Shown here in pieces: positions 43,302 through 55,691 of a DNA stretch of 64,000 nucleotides (position 1 is its first letter; each line of letters begins with the position of its first letter). The stretch lies in assembly GCA_016081115.2 (NCBI GenBank), contig JABTTQ020003011.1, forward strand, positions 1 to 64,000, in the 5' to 3' direction. The notes beneath the pieces are model-generated. The model did no database searches, was not told where the DNA came from, and saw nothing but the letters and a program-made list of their open reading frames with translations. Source of the stretch: Rehmannia glutinosa (Eukaryota; Streptophyta; Magnoliopsida; Lamiales; Orobanchaceae). The position numbers and the translations under genes were made by a program.

Positions 43302-44871
43302 TGTTAGGAAATTTATTGCTTAGATTTTGATGAATGCCATGTAAAACCTACTAGAAAGTTGGCACCCCATTTTTCTTATAATTTGCATTGTAATAGATAG
43401 GGTTTATTTAGTGAGTCAAGTCGATTATGCCTGGATATACAAGAAGTCAATCAAGATCGAAATGAAGACTTCGCTATGTAACAAATTGAGTATGGCAAGG
43501 AGGAGAAGCCAAGAACTCGATGAAGGAGTATCGGTGGAATACGGTGTGTGAAGTGTCGATCAAGTCAACTCAAGAAGCCAAGTCTCAAGTTGAAGTGACA
43601 GATGAGTCATCCATTGATTGGAAGCACACTCAAGTCACCTGGGGAAGTTAGAGAAGCTGATCAAGTCAAGACAATGAAAAGAATCCGTTGTACGAAGTCA
43701 AGAATATTACCTAAACAAGTAATACTTCCATCTTTGCCATGTCTTAAAGTGTTGATCCCAGGAAGCGTGCAAAAGGGATAAACCAGTGGGAAGCCGCACC
43801 TCGTGTCGACTACGAAAAAAGTGAACATTCATTTAATACGAGGAAATGTCAACCTCAAGGATCTTGCAACAAGACAAGCCAACAAACACAAGTGACTTTT
43901 GAAAATCAGCCTATCTCTTCAACGGGCGATTTTTGAAAGTTCACTATAAAAGGCCGAGGAATCTAATTTGAGAGAAGGTTACTCGAACCACAAACTATCA
44001 AGAAATTATTCAAATGTAACTCGCAAAATATTCTCAAATTATTCAAGCAAATCCTCAAGCCTAAATTTCGAAGGAAATCGATCCAACACCAAGCTGTGAA
44101 GGAAAGACAACTTCAAACTGTTGAAGAGGAAACTTTTGAATAATCAAAAGTGGTCTACATTCCAAGGAGTATTGTAGAAAGGTTCAAGGTCGAACAAGTC
44201 TCAAGTTATTGGAGGGCTTCGTGATCAAATCCAAGAAGCTTGAGCAAGTGAACTAAATAGCAAAGCGCAGCCGCCTTGTGAAGAAGCGAGTCGGACGACG
44301 AGAAGCCAATTTGTGTGACCAAGGCATCTCGGATCGAGTCCCAAAAGATCAAGTCGGTTTGTGTGATCAAGACTTGTATCCGGACTGATAACCACTTTGT
44401 ACTCTGATAAATACTTAGTGGATTCCTCCAGGAGTTGGATAAGAGAGGAGTAGAAGAATTACCCCATCTTCGAACCTCTATAAAAATTAATTGTGTCATT
44501 TACATTTCAGCATTTTAATTCTGCATAACACTTTATATCTGCTGATAATTTGCTATCCAACTGATAATTGACAAAGTGCTAAAACCAAGTGTTAAAACAA
44601 ACTTAAACCAAATTTAAGGGTGTTAAGTCTTCCGCTGAAAATCTCATCACACCAAGTTAAGGTTTAGACTAAACAATTTGAGTTATTCTATCAACGACTC
44701 AATCGAGTGCATTTGAGTGGCTAACTCTATTTGGTTAACTAACCTAGATGTCCCTCAAGGACTTAGCTGTGTATTTAACTCTGTATTATTTTAAAAGGAC
44801 TAAAATCGAAAAGTTGGTAAGGCTTATTCAACCCCCCTTCTAAACCTTACTCACACCCCTTGGGACCTACA
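43302..44871 (+). repeat. 3' LTR of SIRE-A
   Basis: 1570 bp starting TGTTAGGAAATTTATTG and ending CCTTGGGACCTACA. It is collinear with, but clearly diverged from, 55692-57272. Confidence 0.9.
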
Positions 44872-47420
44872 ATTGCAAAACTGCATCAGTTGCATTGTGC
44901 CTCTCAACCCACTAAAACCTCAAAACCTTTTCAATTAGTTCATTCGGATGTTTGGGGACCCTCACATGTTTCTACCCCTGAAGGCTATAAATACTACTTA
45001 CACTTTGTAGATGACTACACCAGATACACTTGGATATTTCCAATGAAAGCTAAATCTGAAGTTTACAACTTATTCATCCAGTTTAACTCTTTTGTTGACA
45101 AACAATTCTCTCATAAAATTATGTGCTTACAAACTGATTGGGGTGGTGAGTTTTGATCCTTAACTCATTTACTCACTAAACTAGGAATTTCCTTTCGACA
45201 CCCTTGTCCACATATTCATCACCAAAATGGAAAAGCTGAAAGGAAGCACTTACATATTGTTGAAATGGGGTTAGCCTTCTTGTCTCAAGCTCAAATGCCT
45301 CTGAAATTCTGGTAGGAAGCTTTTGCCACTGTTGTTTTCACCATAAATAAACTCTCTACACCTGTCCTTCTCAACAAATCACCTCAAGAAGTCCTCCGAA
45401 ACACCAAACCATACTACTCATTTCTCAAGACTTTTGGGTGCTCATGTTTCCCTTATCTTAGACCCTACAATACCAACAAATTCCAATATAGATCATCCAA
45501 ATGTCTCTTCCTAGGATATAGTCCATCTCATAAGGGCTATAAGTGACTTAACTCTGCTGGCAGAATCTATATAGCAAGAACTATGGCTTTTAATGAACTT
45601 GAATTTCCCTACCATCAACTTTTCTCTCCTATTTCCTCTCAGTCTAGTCCTAACTTCTCCAACTCAGCCTTACCTCTCCTTCCTTTACCCTTTCCAAGTT
45701 CTTCTTCCCATTCCTCCATCTGTACTCCACTCTCCCAATATCTCACCTCCACACTCACCTAATTTACAATCACCTGCTCTATCTCCTGCTGTTCCATCTC
45801 CTCAGCATTCTCATTCCCATGCTGATCCACCCCATGAACTCCCTACTCCATCTCATGTTTCTTCATATTCTATGATCACTCGATCCAAAAATGGCATCCA
45901 TAAACCCAAAACCTACTCAAATTTGATTTCAAGTCTTTCTCCTCTAAACTACTTACTACCGGTGATGCTCTATCCGATCCAAGGTGGTTTGTAGCCATGC
46001 AAGACGAGTTTAATGCTTTGGTAACTAAAAACACTTGGTCTCTTATTCCTTTTATCGATGATATGCATGTGTAACAAATGGGTTTTTCGTACCAAGTATA
46101 AACTTGATGGTTGATTGATAGGTTGAAAGCGATTAGTTGCTAACGGGTTTCAACAAACTGCTGGAGTTGATTTTTTTGAAACCTTCAGCCCTGTTGTAAA
46201 AGCCTGCACCATTAGGCTTATTCTCTCCATTGCAGTTACTTACAATTGGAGCATACAACAAATTGACATCAATAATGCATTTATCAATGGCACTCTTCAT
46301 GAAATTGTATATATGACTCAGCCTGAAGGATTTGTTGATCCAAGTTTTCCCATTGCAGTTTGTAAGTTGAGTAAATCTCTGTATGGGCTTAAGCAAGCCC
46401 CTCGTGCCTAGTTTAATACTCTCAAAAACTTTCTGGTTTCTCTCAACTTCAAGGAGTCAATGTTAGATTCTTCATAGTTTTTTCAGCATTATCAAGGCAG
46501 CCTGGTTCTCATCCTGGTATATGTAGATGATATTCTTATTACAGGTGCAAATCAATCTGCTATCTCTCAGTTAATTCAAGTTCTTGGTCAGAAATTTGCA
46601 CTTAAAACTCTTGGAGAAGTTAATCATTTTTTGGGCATGGAGGCTGTTTGAACTAATGATGGAATTATGCTCAATCAAACCAAATATGCATTGGACTTAC
46701 TTCAGAAAACAAACCTGCTCCTCTGCAAGCCAACATCCACTCCAATGTCCACCTCTCAGAAATTGTATCTTGATGACAGCAAACCATTTGAGGATCCCTC
46801 TCTATATAGAAGTGTGATTGGGGTCCTTAAATACCTAACCATTACACGACAGATATCTCCTTCGATCAACAAACTTAGCCAATTTCTCCATTCTCCTACC
46901 ACTAATCACTGGCTTGCTTGCAAGCATCTTCTTCGGTACATTAAAGGCACATGTTCTCTGAATCTTCTTTTCAAACCAATTTCCAGATTTCTTCTTGAAA
47001 GTTTCATTGATGCCGATTGGGCTAGTTGCCTAGATGATAGAAGATCCACAGGAGGCCATTGTGTGTTTCTTGGTTCAAATCTCTTGGTCTGGAGTTCCAA
47101 AAAACAACCCGTTGTTTCTCGTAGCAGTTCTGAGTCTAAGTACAGGGCCTTATCTACTGCCACCACTGATCTTATTTGGTTACACTCTCTATTTCGTGAG
47201 CTCAATCTCAAAATTGAAGCCCCCTCTATCCTATGGTGTGATAATGAGAGTGCTGCTGCTCTTGCATCCAATCCCGTGTTCCATGCCAGGACAAAGCATA
47301 TCGAGATCAATGTTCACTATGTTCGAGAAAAAGTTCTTTCTAAGGAAGTTGAAGTTCGCTACGTTCCATCTGAATCTCAGATTGCAGACCTTCTACAAAG
47401 CCTGTCTCTGCTGCTCGGTT
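44872..47420 (+). pseudogene. Pol of Copia-3: integrase core, RT, RNase H
   Basis: Integrase: LVHSDVWGPSHVSTPEGYKY and VDDYTRYTWIFP at about 44935-45040, the next catalytic Asp in CLQTDWGGEF at about 45125-45155 followed by TGA, then FWxEAF. RT: VDFFETFSPVVK at about 46160, LYGLKQAPRA at about 46380, catalytic YVDD at about 46520. A long open frame 46667-47548 holds the RT end and RNase H (DADWASCLDDRRSTGG, WCDNESAAALASNP, KHIEINVHYVREKV); the usual end (QIADVLTKxL) is frameshifted to QIADLLQSL near 47390. Few breaks compared with the SIRE copies. Confidence 0.9.
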
Positions 47421-47490
47421 TCAGTCTCTACGTGCCAAGTTTCCTCTGGTCCAATCCACGAAAAAGAAGAACCCTTAGCTTGAAGGGGAG

Positions 47491-47705
47491 TATTAGAGAA
47501 AGCCACAAGTTTGTTACAATGTCTGTTATAGTTATAGTTGGTAGTTAGTTTTCTGATTACAATTAATGAATAGCGATTATTCTGTTACAATTTCGTTATA
47601 ATCGCCGTGTATCATCCGTGTATCATCCGTGTGTCATATTCTCTATAAATACCATGTACTATGCTCTATTGATCATTAATGGAAAATATCGAGTTTCGAG
47701 ATTCA
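47491..47705 (+). repeat. 3' LTR of Copia-3
   Basis: About 215 bp from TATTAGAGAAAGCC, directly after the purine tract AAGGGGAG, to ...GAGATTCA. The expected TG start reads TA. The TATA-like CTCTATAAATACC (47641-47653) fits an LTR promoter. A tandem CGTGTATCATC near 47602-47630 is also seen. Confidence 0.75.
47641..47653 (+). promoter_or_regulatory. Putative LTR TATA box (Copia-3)
   Basis: CTCTATAAATACC lies inside the Copia-3 LTR about 60 bp before its end, a normal position for the Copia promoter TATA element. Confidence 0.5.
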
Positions 47706-50700
47706 ATTGTCATTATGTTTTAAGATATATATTTTCCTCGATTAGTTTTATGAAAAGTGCGGACATGAATTTTGCAACTTGAGTGATGTGAAAGAAGTAA
47801 TTAAATTAATAATATTATATGGTAACTATGTTTGAAGAATTTCATGATTTGTAGTTAGTTTGAGTGTTAATATCTCTATAAATATTTCGACGGACGATTA
47901 GGAGATAGTCAAGAGATGAAGTAATAAGTACAAGAAGTTGTTCATGCCGCACTTATTCAATTTCGTGCACTTGGTCTACTTCAATAGGTAAAAGGTTTTG
48001 TACATTTGTTGCTCAAGTAATATGTCAAACCAATTTGGCCAACAATTGGATATATGTCTTCTTTGTATGGTAATTATTAGAATAATTTGAATTATAAGAA
48101 AAATGTTCTATAATTATATTGTATTTGCGAATAAAGAGGACATTGTTTCATAGAACTTTAGTAGTGTAAATTTTAGATTATGTAGAATAATAAATATTCC
48201 AATTATAATTCCAAAGGGGAAAATATCATTTTGAAAGCCAAAATGAAAGGAAAATATTAAAAAGAAATTAATTCTATAAACTTCACGTTGACTAGAAATG
48301 AATTAGCTTAAGGATTAAAATATATAAGATACTATAGACTTGGTATCCATCGCTTTTTCATTAATCTTTAGCAAATTCTTTTGCCAATGATGGATATATA
48401 TTTAACCTTTTATATTAGGTTATTTTTAACATCTAATATAATTTAATAAAATGATGAAAAAGAACTTCTCTAATTATCAAAAATATAACTCTAGAGAATA
48501 ATTTGGGTGAAGTATGAGAATTTAGTAGTATGATAGACACTATTAATTATTTTGTGTTGTATTTGTAGACCTCCACCTTCGTTCTTTACTTGAAGTATTC
48601 ATAAGTGATAGTCTCAATGTGGTTATCATGTTTAATCAATTAATTAATATTTCTTTAGTTATATCTTTAATATGTTATCATTATTTGGTAAAATTATTAA
48701 AAAGTATAATGACTTTAATAAAGTCACACAATCACGTGCAACATATATGCTTCTTACTAGTACCTGATATGTATATTATTTCTACTTATATCTTGCTTTT
48801 AGTATAACTCAAGAAGCTTGATGTGTACGTATTAATTTCTGTTGAGTATGATGTTCATCCTTTCCTTTTTCTTTTTGTTTTTCTTGATTATGAATTTTTG
48901 ATCTTATATTCGTCCTTTGCTTGCAGAAATATGTCCATCTGATATAAATTGTGGTGGATTGTGATGATGAGATTCTTGTGTTGATGTTTGGAGAGGCATT
49001 GGATGTGGGATATGGCATAATGGATATGAATTTCCATATTTGCTAAACACTCGAAGGCTCCTTCAAACGGTTTTTCTATTTTAATTCTTTTATAGATGAA
49101 AAATATGTGAATAAAAAGGAGAGGAATTGTGAGTTTCTGTCCTCTTGAAAGTTGAAACAAGCTGGCCCTAATATCGAGATGAACTGAATTATCCGATCGA
49201 AGATGGCAATTTTTTAGTATATTGCCTAGATTTTGATAGAAATATTAACTAATTGTGTTGAATCTTTGACAAATGCTAGATGTATCCTAACACTATCAGT
49301 ATATCATTACTGCAGATAAAGAGGAGAATCTAATATCTTTCGTTAGTCAACAATAATCTTTTTTACATTTCTATCTAGATACTGATTTTAGATATTGCTC
49401 TCCCCTTGATGATAAATATTTCATATGTGAAATCAAATGTAACTATAGATCAAAGAGGTGTAGATCATTTTTACATTTGCACTATGAGTCTTGTTTGAGC
49501 GTGTAGATCAATCATAAAACACACTTTTATTTGCAAAGTTTAGGAAGTATCAAATAGTGCCTAAGTGAACATGGTATTGATTTAAATAAAAATTGCTCAT
49601 CTCATACAGAGTAAAAAATATTTTAATCTTTTTGTCTATATTATATTAACACCATTTTTTAAGCGAGAATATTATTGTTTATCTCTCTTTTTCCTTCAAA
49701 GTTTTGTTGTAAATCTTTGAGACATTGCATGTTTTCCATCTTACTCTTGAGAAGATTGCTAAATGAGAACCAGTTTAATGTAAAGCACAATTAAAGAAGT
49801 TGGTAAGATGCAAGAAAGATTTTGATTCAACAAAATTAAAAGTCAACGATCCGATTGTTATTTTCATTTATAAGTTCATTAAATACTCCGTTAAGTTATT
49901 TTGGACAGTGTCAAATTTAAATTCTTTTTATTCATATGATGCAAATGTTTCATCTTTTGTACCTAAAAAAGGACGTTTTTTTTTTAGAACTAGATATAAG
50001 ATATGTAATCTTCTCAAAAAAAAAAAAAAAAGATATAAGATATGCAATATAAAACTATAGAGGTGTTTTAGTCTTTCATGGGAATCTGATCTATGTAATC
50101 TTCTTTTTCTCTCCATTTCACTTATTTTTATTTTTCTTCTTCTTGTATTAGATTGCCTGCAAGCACTTAAAAATCTAAGCAGTTGGATCATCTTTTTTAG
50201 TCGTCATATTCATTTTGGTGGTTCTACTTTTTGCTTTTAATTTTTTTAATTGTGTTGTTAATTCCCATTAAAATTATCATGGCTATGAATTATAACACGG
50301 GTTTTCTTCATATCTAATACACTTCGGTATAATGGTTGGCTGAAACTTTAAATTAATCTTTCTTATAGATGTTTTGCTATATTTTGGTATTGGGATTGGT
50401 AGTGCCTTTTACTTCTCTTTAATGCTAGATTAAAATAAAGGGGCGGCATCCATTTAAATGTTATGGTTGTGGAAAGAATGCACTCAGAACAGGGCTGATT
50501 TTAATATTCTTTGTTGAGAATTTTCCTAATTTCTTGATATTCATGGCCATGAATTTTCTGGGAGGATGGGATACTTTATTTGCAGATGAATGCACTTTAA
50601 TATGACAATGGAAAATACCATTGAATCGACATAGAAAATTCATGATGTTCCCATACAAATTTTGTTCCATCAAATTAGACTAGATATTTTGTTCTCTATT

Positions 50701-51030
50701 CGACAAGTATTTACCTTTTTTTTTTGTTCTCTTGGTATACTGTCTTGATTTTGTAAAATCAATTTTGATCTATAAACAATTTGTATTACTATTAGTTGAA
50801 CTTGAATTAGTTACATGTATAAACACATATATTACTGAGGTACAATCATTTTCAATATCGCTTTTTTTCATGATCATTCTATATGTTGTTTGAGTTATAA
50901 CATTTTTTAAAATCCAGAACATTCTATTTTTAATGTTTCGATTCTTATTGGAATGTTCAAAAGAAAGGGTATTTATTTTCTGAATTTTCTCCTATTACAT
51001 TTATATTTATGTCTCCGGTAAGGAGTCTCA
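47706..51030. other. AT-rich intergenic DNA, no gene seen
   Basis: 3.3 kb of A/T-rich sequence. Poly(A)/poly(T) runs occur at about 49978-49986 and 50017-50032. No convincing gene or TE end was recognised. A short His/Pro/Gln-rich minus-strand frame at about 48900-49040 is noted under rejected items. Confidence 0.5.
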
Positions 51031-52679
51031 TGTCACGCCCCAAACGTGACGCGACAACGATCAATCACTTAAACATAAATAAATCAACGATCTAAACCAA
51101 AGATACAAAACTCCAAGTGAAATAGAGTCTAATGCAGCGGAATTAAAATAAACACGAGTACAAATTACATCTTAAAGTCCGGCGGTATCCGAATACAACC
51201 TAAAAGATTATCTCGAATTAACTTACGGTCCAAACAGAAATAAAATGAAGGAGTCCAACAACAAATAAAAGTAAAAGTAAATGTCGCTCCACATCATCGA
51301 TAGGGATTCAATCTGCGAGAGGTTCGATGTCTTGAGAAACTCTTCATCTAAAGGTTAGAAAACGAGGGAATGAGACGAGAAATCTCGGTGGATGGGGTGA
51401 TCGTGTGCAAGTGTGGCGATATAAATAGTTAATGCGAGAAATTTAGTTGTATGAAAATGCGTGAGAGATGATGCATGATTTCACACACAGTCCACAAGCG
51501 TCGTGATAAATATATTAAGTAACATACTTATATAGTTTAAGAAAATAGTTCGTGGTCACGCAGGCACTATGGTTCAAGCAGACGGGGAGGATTGCGTGAC
51601 GGATTTGTAACGCCAATCCTATGCAAGACAAGTAGCGGTTGCGTCACGGATATTTAGCGCAACCCGTTCCGTTCAACTCCGGAATCGTGTGGATCAGACA
51701 GCGATTCCTTTGTTCTTCCTTGTAACTCCCCGTTCATGATGGTCAAAGACCTGTCACCTTATCGCTCCGTAGGCAAAGACAAAATCCACGTTGGAGCTAG
51801 CAAGGCTCGGATTCGTCATAATCATGATTATACCTCAAGTACTACGACCCGGTTCCCTTGGACAAACTCCGTCCCTCGATTTGCGGGATTAGGGACGATG
51901 GGGCGGAGAGTGGAATAGCAGCCGAGCTGCCGGTTCCATCCCCGACGTATCCATTCCGATTGTGAGCTCGACACACCAAGTTGACTCAGCAGAAATTAAG
52001 TACATGTTCGGGTAGTCAACCAGGCAAAATGAGTATTATTGATTCGGGAAGCAGTTCATGAAAAGTTCTCAAAATTTGCACAAAATAGTTATGGCGTTGG
52101 TGGAGTTATTGGGATGAAGATAATTATCGGGAGGATAAGTAGTCTTCGATATCTTAAGGGTAGGAGGAACATAAGTCCCGTTATAGATTCGAAATCGCAA
52201 GACGAGGAAGTCGCCCCACGATCGGGTATTAATCGGTCAAGACGATCCGATAAGCTAAGGGATTTTTAAGAAAATAAAATATTTTTATTAAATATTAAAG
52301 TAAGAGGGTCCAGGGCTGTTTCTTTAAAAGGAAATAATTTGAGTTAGTTCCTTATAAAAATAAAATTTACAATTAGCCCCGTTTTGTAAAAAAAAAACAA
52401 TACCTTTGGGGTTAAAAGTTTAAATAAATGTCCCGACCTTGAAAAATTATGAGGTCAGTTTCTAAATTCTCTAAATTGTTCAGAGATTCAGGTTTTTAAA
52501 GTTTTGTGGTCGAGTTTTTATAAATTCTCACATTGGCCCCAAAATTGTTAAAATTATCATTTCGGGCCCTAAGTTTAAAATAATCGGAACTCACAAACGG
52601 AAGGCTTTTAATGTGATTCCAGTTGGAAAATGTCACTAACGTTAGTGGGACATTGGGACAAAAACAGTTTTAAAACTTC

Positions 52680-53230
52680 ATAAGTATAGGTCCCTTAACT
52701 TTTGAAAATATCATTTTTGTCCCATTTTGAAATAATTGCCTTTAAGGCTTTTAGGGGTCCAATTGTTATGAAATTTGAACCTTGGGTCCAAAATATAATT
52801 ATGTTATAGGTAAATTAGTATTTCCAGGTGCATGGGCTGCATAAGTCCTGGAAATTTCATTTGGGTCCTCAAGTTTAATCTTTTACAATTTGGTCCCTCA
52901 AGTTTCTTAAAATTACTTTCCAAGCTCTAAACACTTGGATTTTTGGAATACACTTAAAATATGTTATTTCCAGTCCCTTAAGAGTTAAAATTTCAAATTT
53001 TAAAATTTGGGTCTGGTACAGTTTCGAAATTTGCAAAATAGCCCTTAAACTTCTCAAATTTTGCAATCTAGTCCTTGGGCTTTTAAAGGTTGATTTTAAT
53101 TACCTAAAAACTCTTAAAACTTTATTAAAATGTCAAAACATCATTTTTGAACCTGAGTACAGTCCCAATAATCAAAAATTACAGAGAGGTCCCTTAAGTT
53201 TTATTTTCTTGCAATTAAGTCCACCAACTT
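52680..53230 (-). repeat. Degenerate GGTCCCTTAAGTTTT repeats
   Basis: Variants of GGTCCCT(T/C)AA(G/C)TTTT lie near 52687, 52863, 52891, 52972, 53042, 53069 and 53188, each followed by an A/T-rich tract. Spacing is irregular. They form a diffuse repeat inside the putative LTR. Confidence 0.65.
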
Positions 53231-54130
53231 TCCATTTTTGCATTTTAAGTCAAAAATCGAAATTTAATCAATTATGCCCGACTTTTCCAGGCTATAAATC
53301 ATTCAAAACATATATTTCAAAGGTCATAAACATACATATCCATTTCGTGCAAGCATTCATCAAGTACAACAATAAAGTGTACATGTATGTCCTATTTTTC
53401 GATAAATCGCATTTTTGAGCAACACTTGAGAATTTTTTCCAACTAGATACAAGAAAATAGCATGCAATACATAAATATATATCTCAAATGCTCAATAACA
53501 AAATACTACATGCATTTTTATGAATTAAAACACCTAGAAGTTGAAAGGATTTTTCCACCCACCTTGTTTGTTCGGTTGATTGGTGTAAAGTGGTGTCACT
53601 AGATCTTGAGGATTTTAATCCTCACTTAAGGCAGCCCCTAAGCCCAATAATACAAGGAGTTTTGAGTTAGAAAATGAAGATTTGAACTAAGGAGGAAAAA
53701 AAGAAGGAATAGGCCAAAGGCACCACACTTACCTTGTGTAGTTGAAAGTTGTAGTCAAAATTTGATAGTCTCTTAAGAACCTAATCACCTCTTAACCAAA
53801 GCTCCAAGGTCAGCCCCTAAAACTCCAAAAATGAAAATGGAGTGTCAAAGTTTGGAAAATAAAAAAGAAGAAGAAAAGGTACCAAAAATTCCATTTCTTA
53901 CCTTATAGTCCAACTTCTTCACAATTTTCTTCAAGATGACAAGTCTCTCAATATCTTCCAATGGTCTTCTAAGTATATCTCAAAATCAAAAATCAAACTT
54001 AAATTAGAAGGTGAAAGAGATAAGTTAGGTGATATCAAAAATGAATTGAAAAAGAAATTTTACTTACTTGTTGAAGGGGTGTTCGAATTTATTGTAAGTA
54101 GAAGAGGGCTTCTTGAAATTTTGGTTAAGT

Positions 54131-54238
54131 GTTTGGAGATATGAAGAAGAAGGTATGTTTGAAGATATGAAGAACTTATGTTTGAAGATTTGAAGATGTG
54201 AAGAGTTGGTGTTTGAAGATTTGAAGATGTGAATGATT
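54131..54238. repeat. Four-copy minisatellite GTTTGAAGATTTGAAGATG
   Basis: Units start at 54131, 54157, 54180 and 54211 (GTTTG(A/G)AGAT(A/T)TGAAGA...), 23-31 bp apart. Confidence 0.85.
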
Positions 54239-55096
54239 TTTAGAGAGAAGTTAGAGAGAAGTTGGAGAAAATGCTTGAATGATGAATGAGTTGGATAAAA
54301 ATGATATTTTGAACAATTTTTGATCATCAAAATGGCCCTTGGCCGTTCACAATGAGAGAGGGGAGGGAGACAAATTTTGTTTTGTTCCAAGGCTTGAAAG
54401 GTGTAGCTTGCATGAGGGACAAAGAGCTTGGTCAAGGTGTGGTCTTGCATGGGAGGATGAAATTGAAGGGATTGAGGAAGATGTTGGCATGGAATGTTGG
54501 GAAGCCTCCAACATGTTGGGTAAGTTTATAATAAAGAATTTGTGTATAAGGTATTGTGTATAAGATTTGAATTAATGGTGTATTAATACACAAGATGAAT
54601 ACATAAGGTGTATGTGTACAAGAGTTGGGAGATATTTCTACACTAAAAATACCCATCATGGCCGTCCCTTAAGGGGTATTTGTGGCATTTCCATATTTTG
54701 TTTTTATGTCCCAAAATTGATGATAATAGGTGAATAATATCAATCTCCAAAATAACTAGTGATTTTCTTGATCACTTATAAGTCTCATGATCACTTAATC
54801 TAATCGAATTCTTAATTCTATAAGGTATAAATCTCTAAAATAAATAGTCTCCTAAAATTCTAAGGTGACTAAAAAAAAATACACAAGTAATAATAATGAT
54901 GATCAACCAAGTGATCATAAATGTGAAATAAAATTAATAAATGATTATGATCACAAGAAATTAATAAGAGAAATTAAAGATGAAATGTATTTATCATTAA
55001 TATTTACCCGTCAAAGCGACGCGGTAGAATTGTCAAATAGTACAAAGACGATACGTGATATAAATACATGTTCGAATAAAAATCGAGGGCTTCACA

Positions 55097-55691
55097 TGTC
55101 TAATTGGACACCGATTTGAATGCCTATGTTAGAGAATTGGGTTATCTATGTCAGGATGAATACCCATGTATGCCTATAGTTTTTTTTTTTTTTGATCGGT
55201 ATGCCTATAGTTCGTTCCATGAGTGAGGTGGCCAACGACTGACAACCGATACTAAGAAAAGCACAAAACTGTTCAAGGTTCGGCAATTAGTGAATGTCAT
55301 TTGCCGCTTGATATTTTCTTAATATGCTTCTATGCATTTGCTTTGTATTAGTGATTGATTCTTTCATGGTGAAAGAGAGTCAAGAGTGTAGCAAACAATT
55401 AAAGGGAGAGATTTATACAAAGGAGACCGACAAAAAACTTTTACTGATTTCACGAGAAGAAAGAATCAAGTTAAACTACATATGAAAAAAATTATATTTA
55501 AATGATATACACAAGGCCCTGGCCAAACCTTCACTGACGACAGTAAAACACAAGTATCAATTTTAAATGAATAAGAAAATGTCTAATGATAGTGATGGAG
55601 GCTCTAACTACACAAATAACTATATATTGCAGTTATCTCAATTTTTGCTTGGTGCATACCTTTGGACAATGTTTCATTTTTTTAGTGTTAA
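55097..55691. other. Intergenic DNA, no gene seen
   Basis: AT-rich with a poly(T) run at about 55180-55192. Ends at the SIRE-B LTR. The bases just before that LTR (GTTAA, 55687-55691) are the expected left copy of its target duplication. Confidence 0.5.

Larger units (their letters stand above)
35467..44871 (+). mobile_element. SIRE-A: 5'-truncated SIRE-type Copia element
   Basis: It begins inside the integrase domain, so the 5' LTR, Gag, protease and part of the integrase are missing. It continues through RT and RNase H, about 500 bp of spacer, a long decayed envelope-like region, a polypurine tract AAAAAGGGGG, and a 1570-bp LTR. A long Copia element with a third ORF after RNase H and a long LTR is characteristic of the SIRE/Maximus lineage. 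A sister copy fills 55692-64000. Confidence 0.88.
44872..47705 (+). mobile_element. Copia-3: 3' half of a Copia element, joined to SIRE-A
   Basis: Coding sequence begins at once after the SIRE-A LTR in the linker before the integrase core (IAKLHQLHCASQ). It proceeds through integrase, RT and RNase H to a purine tract TGAAGGGGAG and an LTR. The 5' half (LTR, Gag, protease) is missing. The junction is what an insertion of SIRE-A into Copia-3 followed by loss of everything to the left would leave. Confidence 0.88.
51031..55096 (-). repeat. Putative 4.1-kb solo LTR (Ty3/Gypsy-type ends)
   Basis: It starts TGTCACGCCCCAAACG at 51031 and ends AATCGAGGGCTTCACA at 55096. The ends form the TGTCACGCCC...GGGC(G)TGACA-like inverted terminus known from long plant Gypsy LTRs. 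No coding domain lies inside, and no partner copy is in the window. The 5-bp flanks (TCTCA and TGTCT) do not match, so the exact borders or the solo-LTR interpretation may be wrong. Several clauses inside (GGTCCCTTAAGTTTT) are typical of Gypsy LTR sequence in antisense. Confidence 0.45.

Noticed and set aside
48900..49040. His/Pro/Gln-rich minus-strand frame (PMPLQTSTQESHHHNPPQF) as the end of a transcription-factor gene
   Set aside because: Only one short candidate exon, with no supporting splice partner or recognisable domain. Composition alone is not enough.
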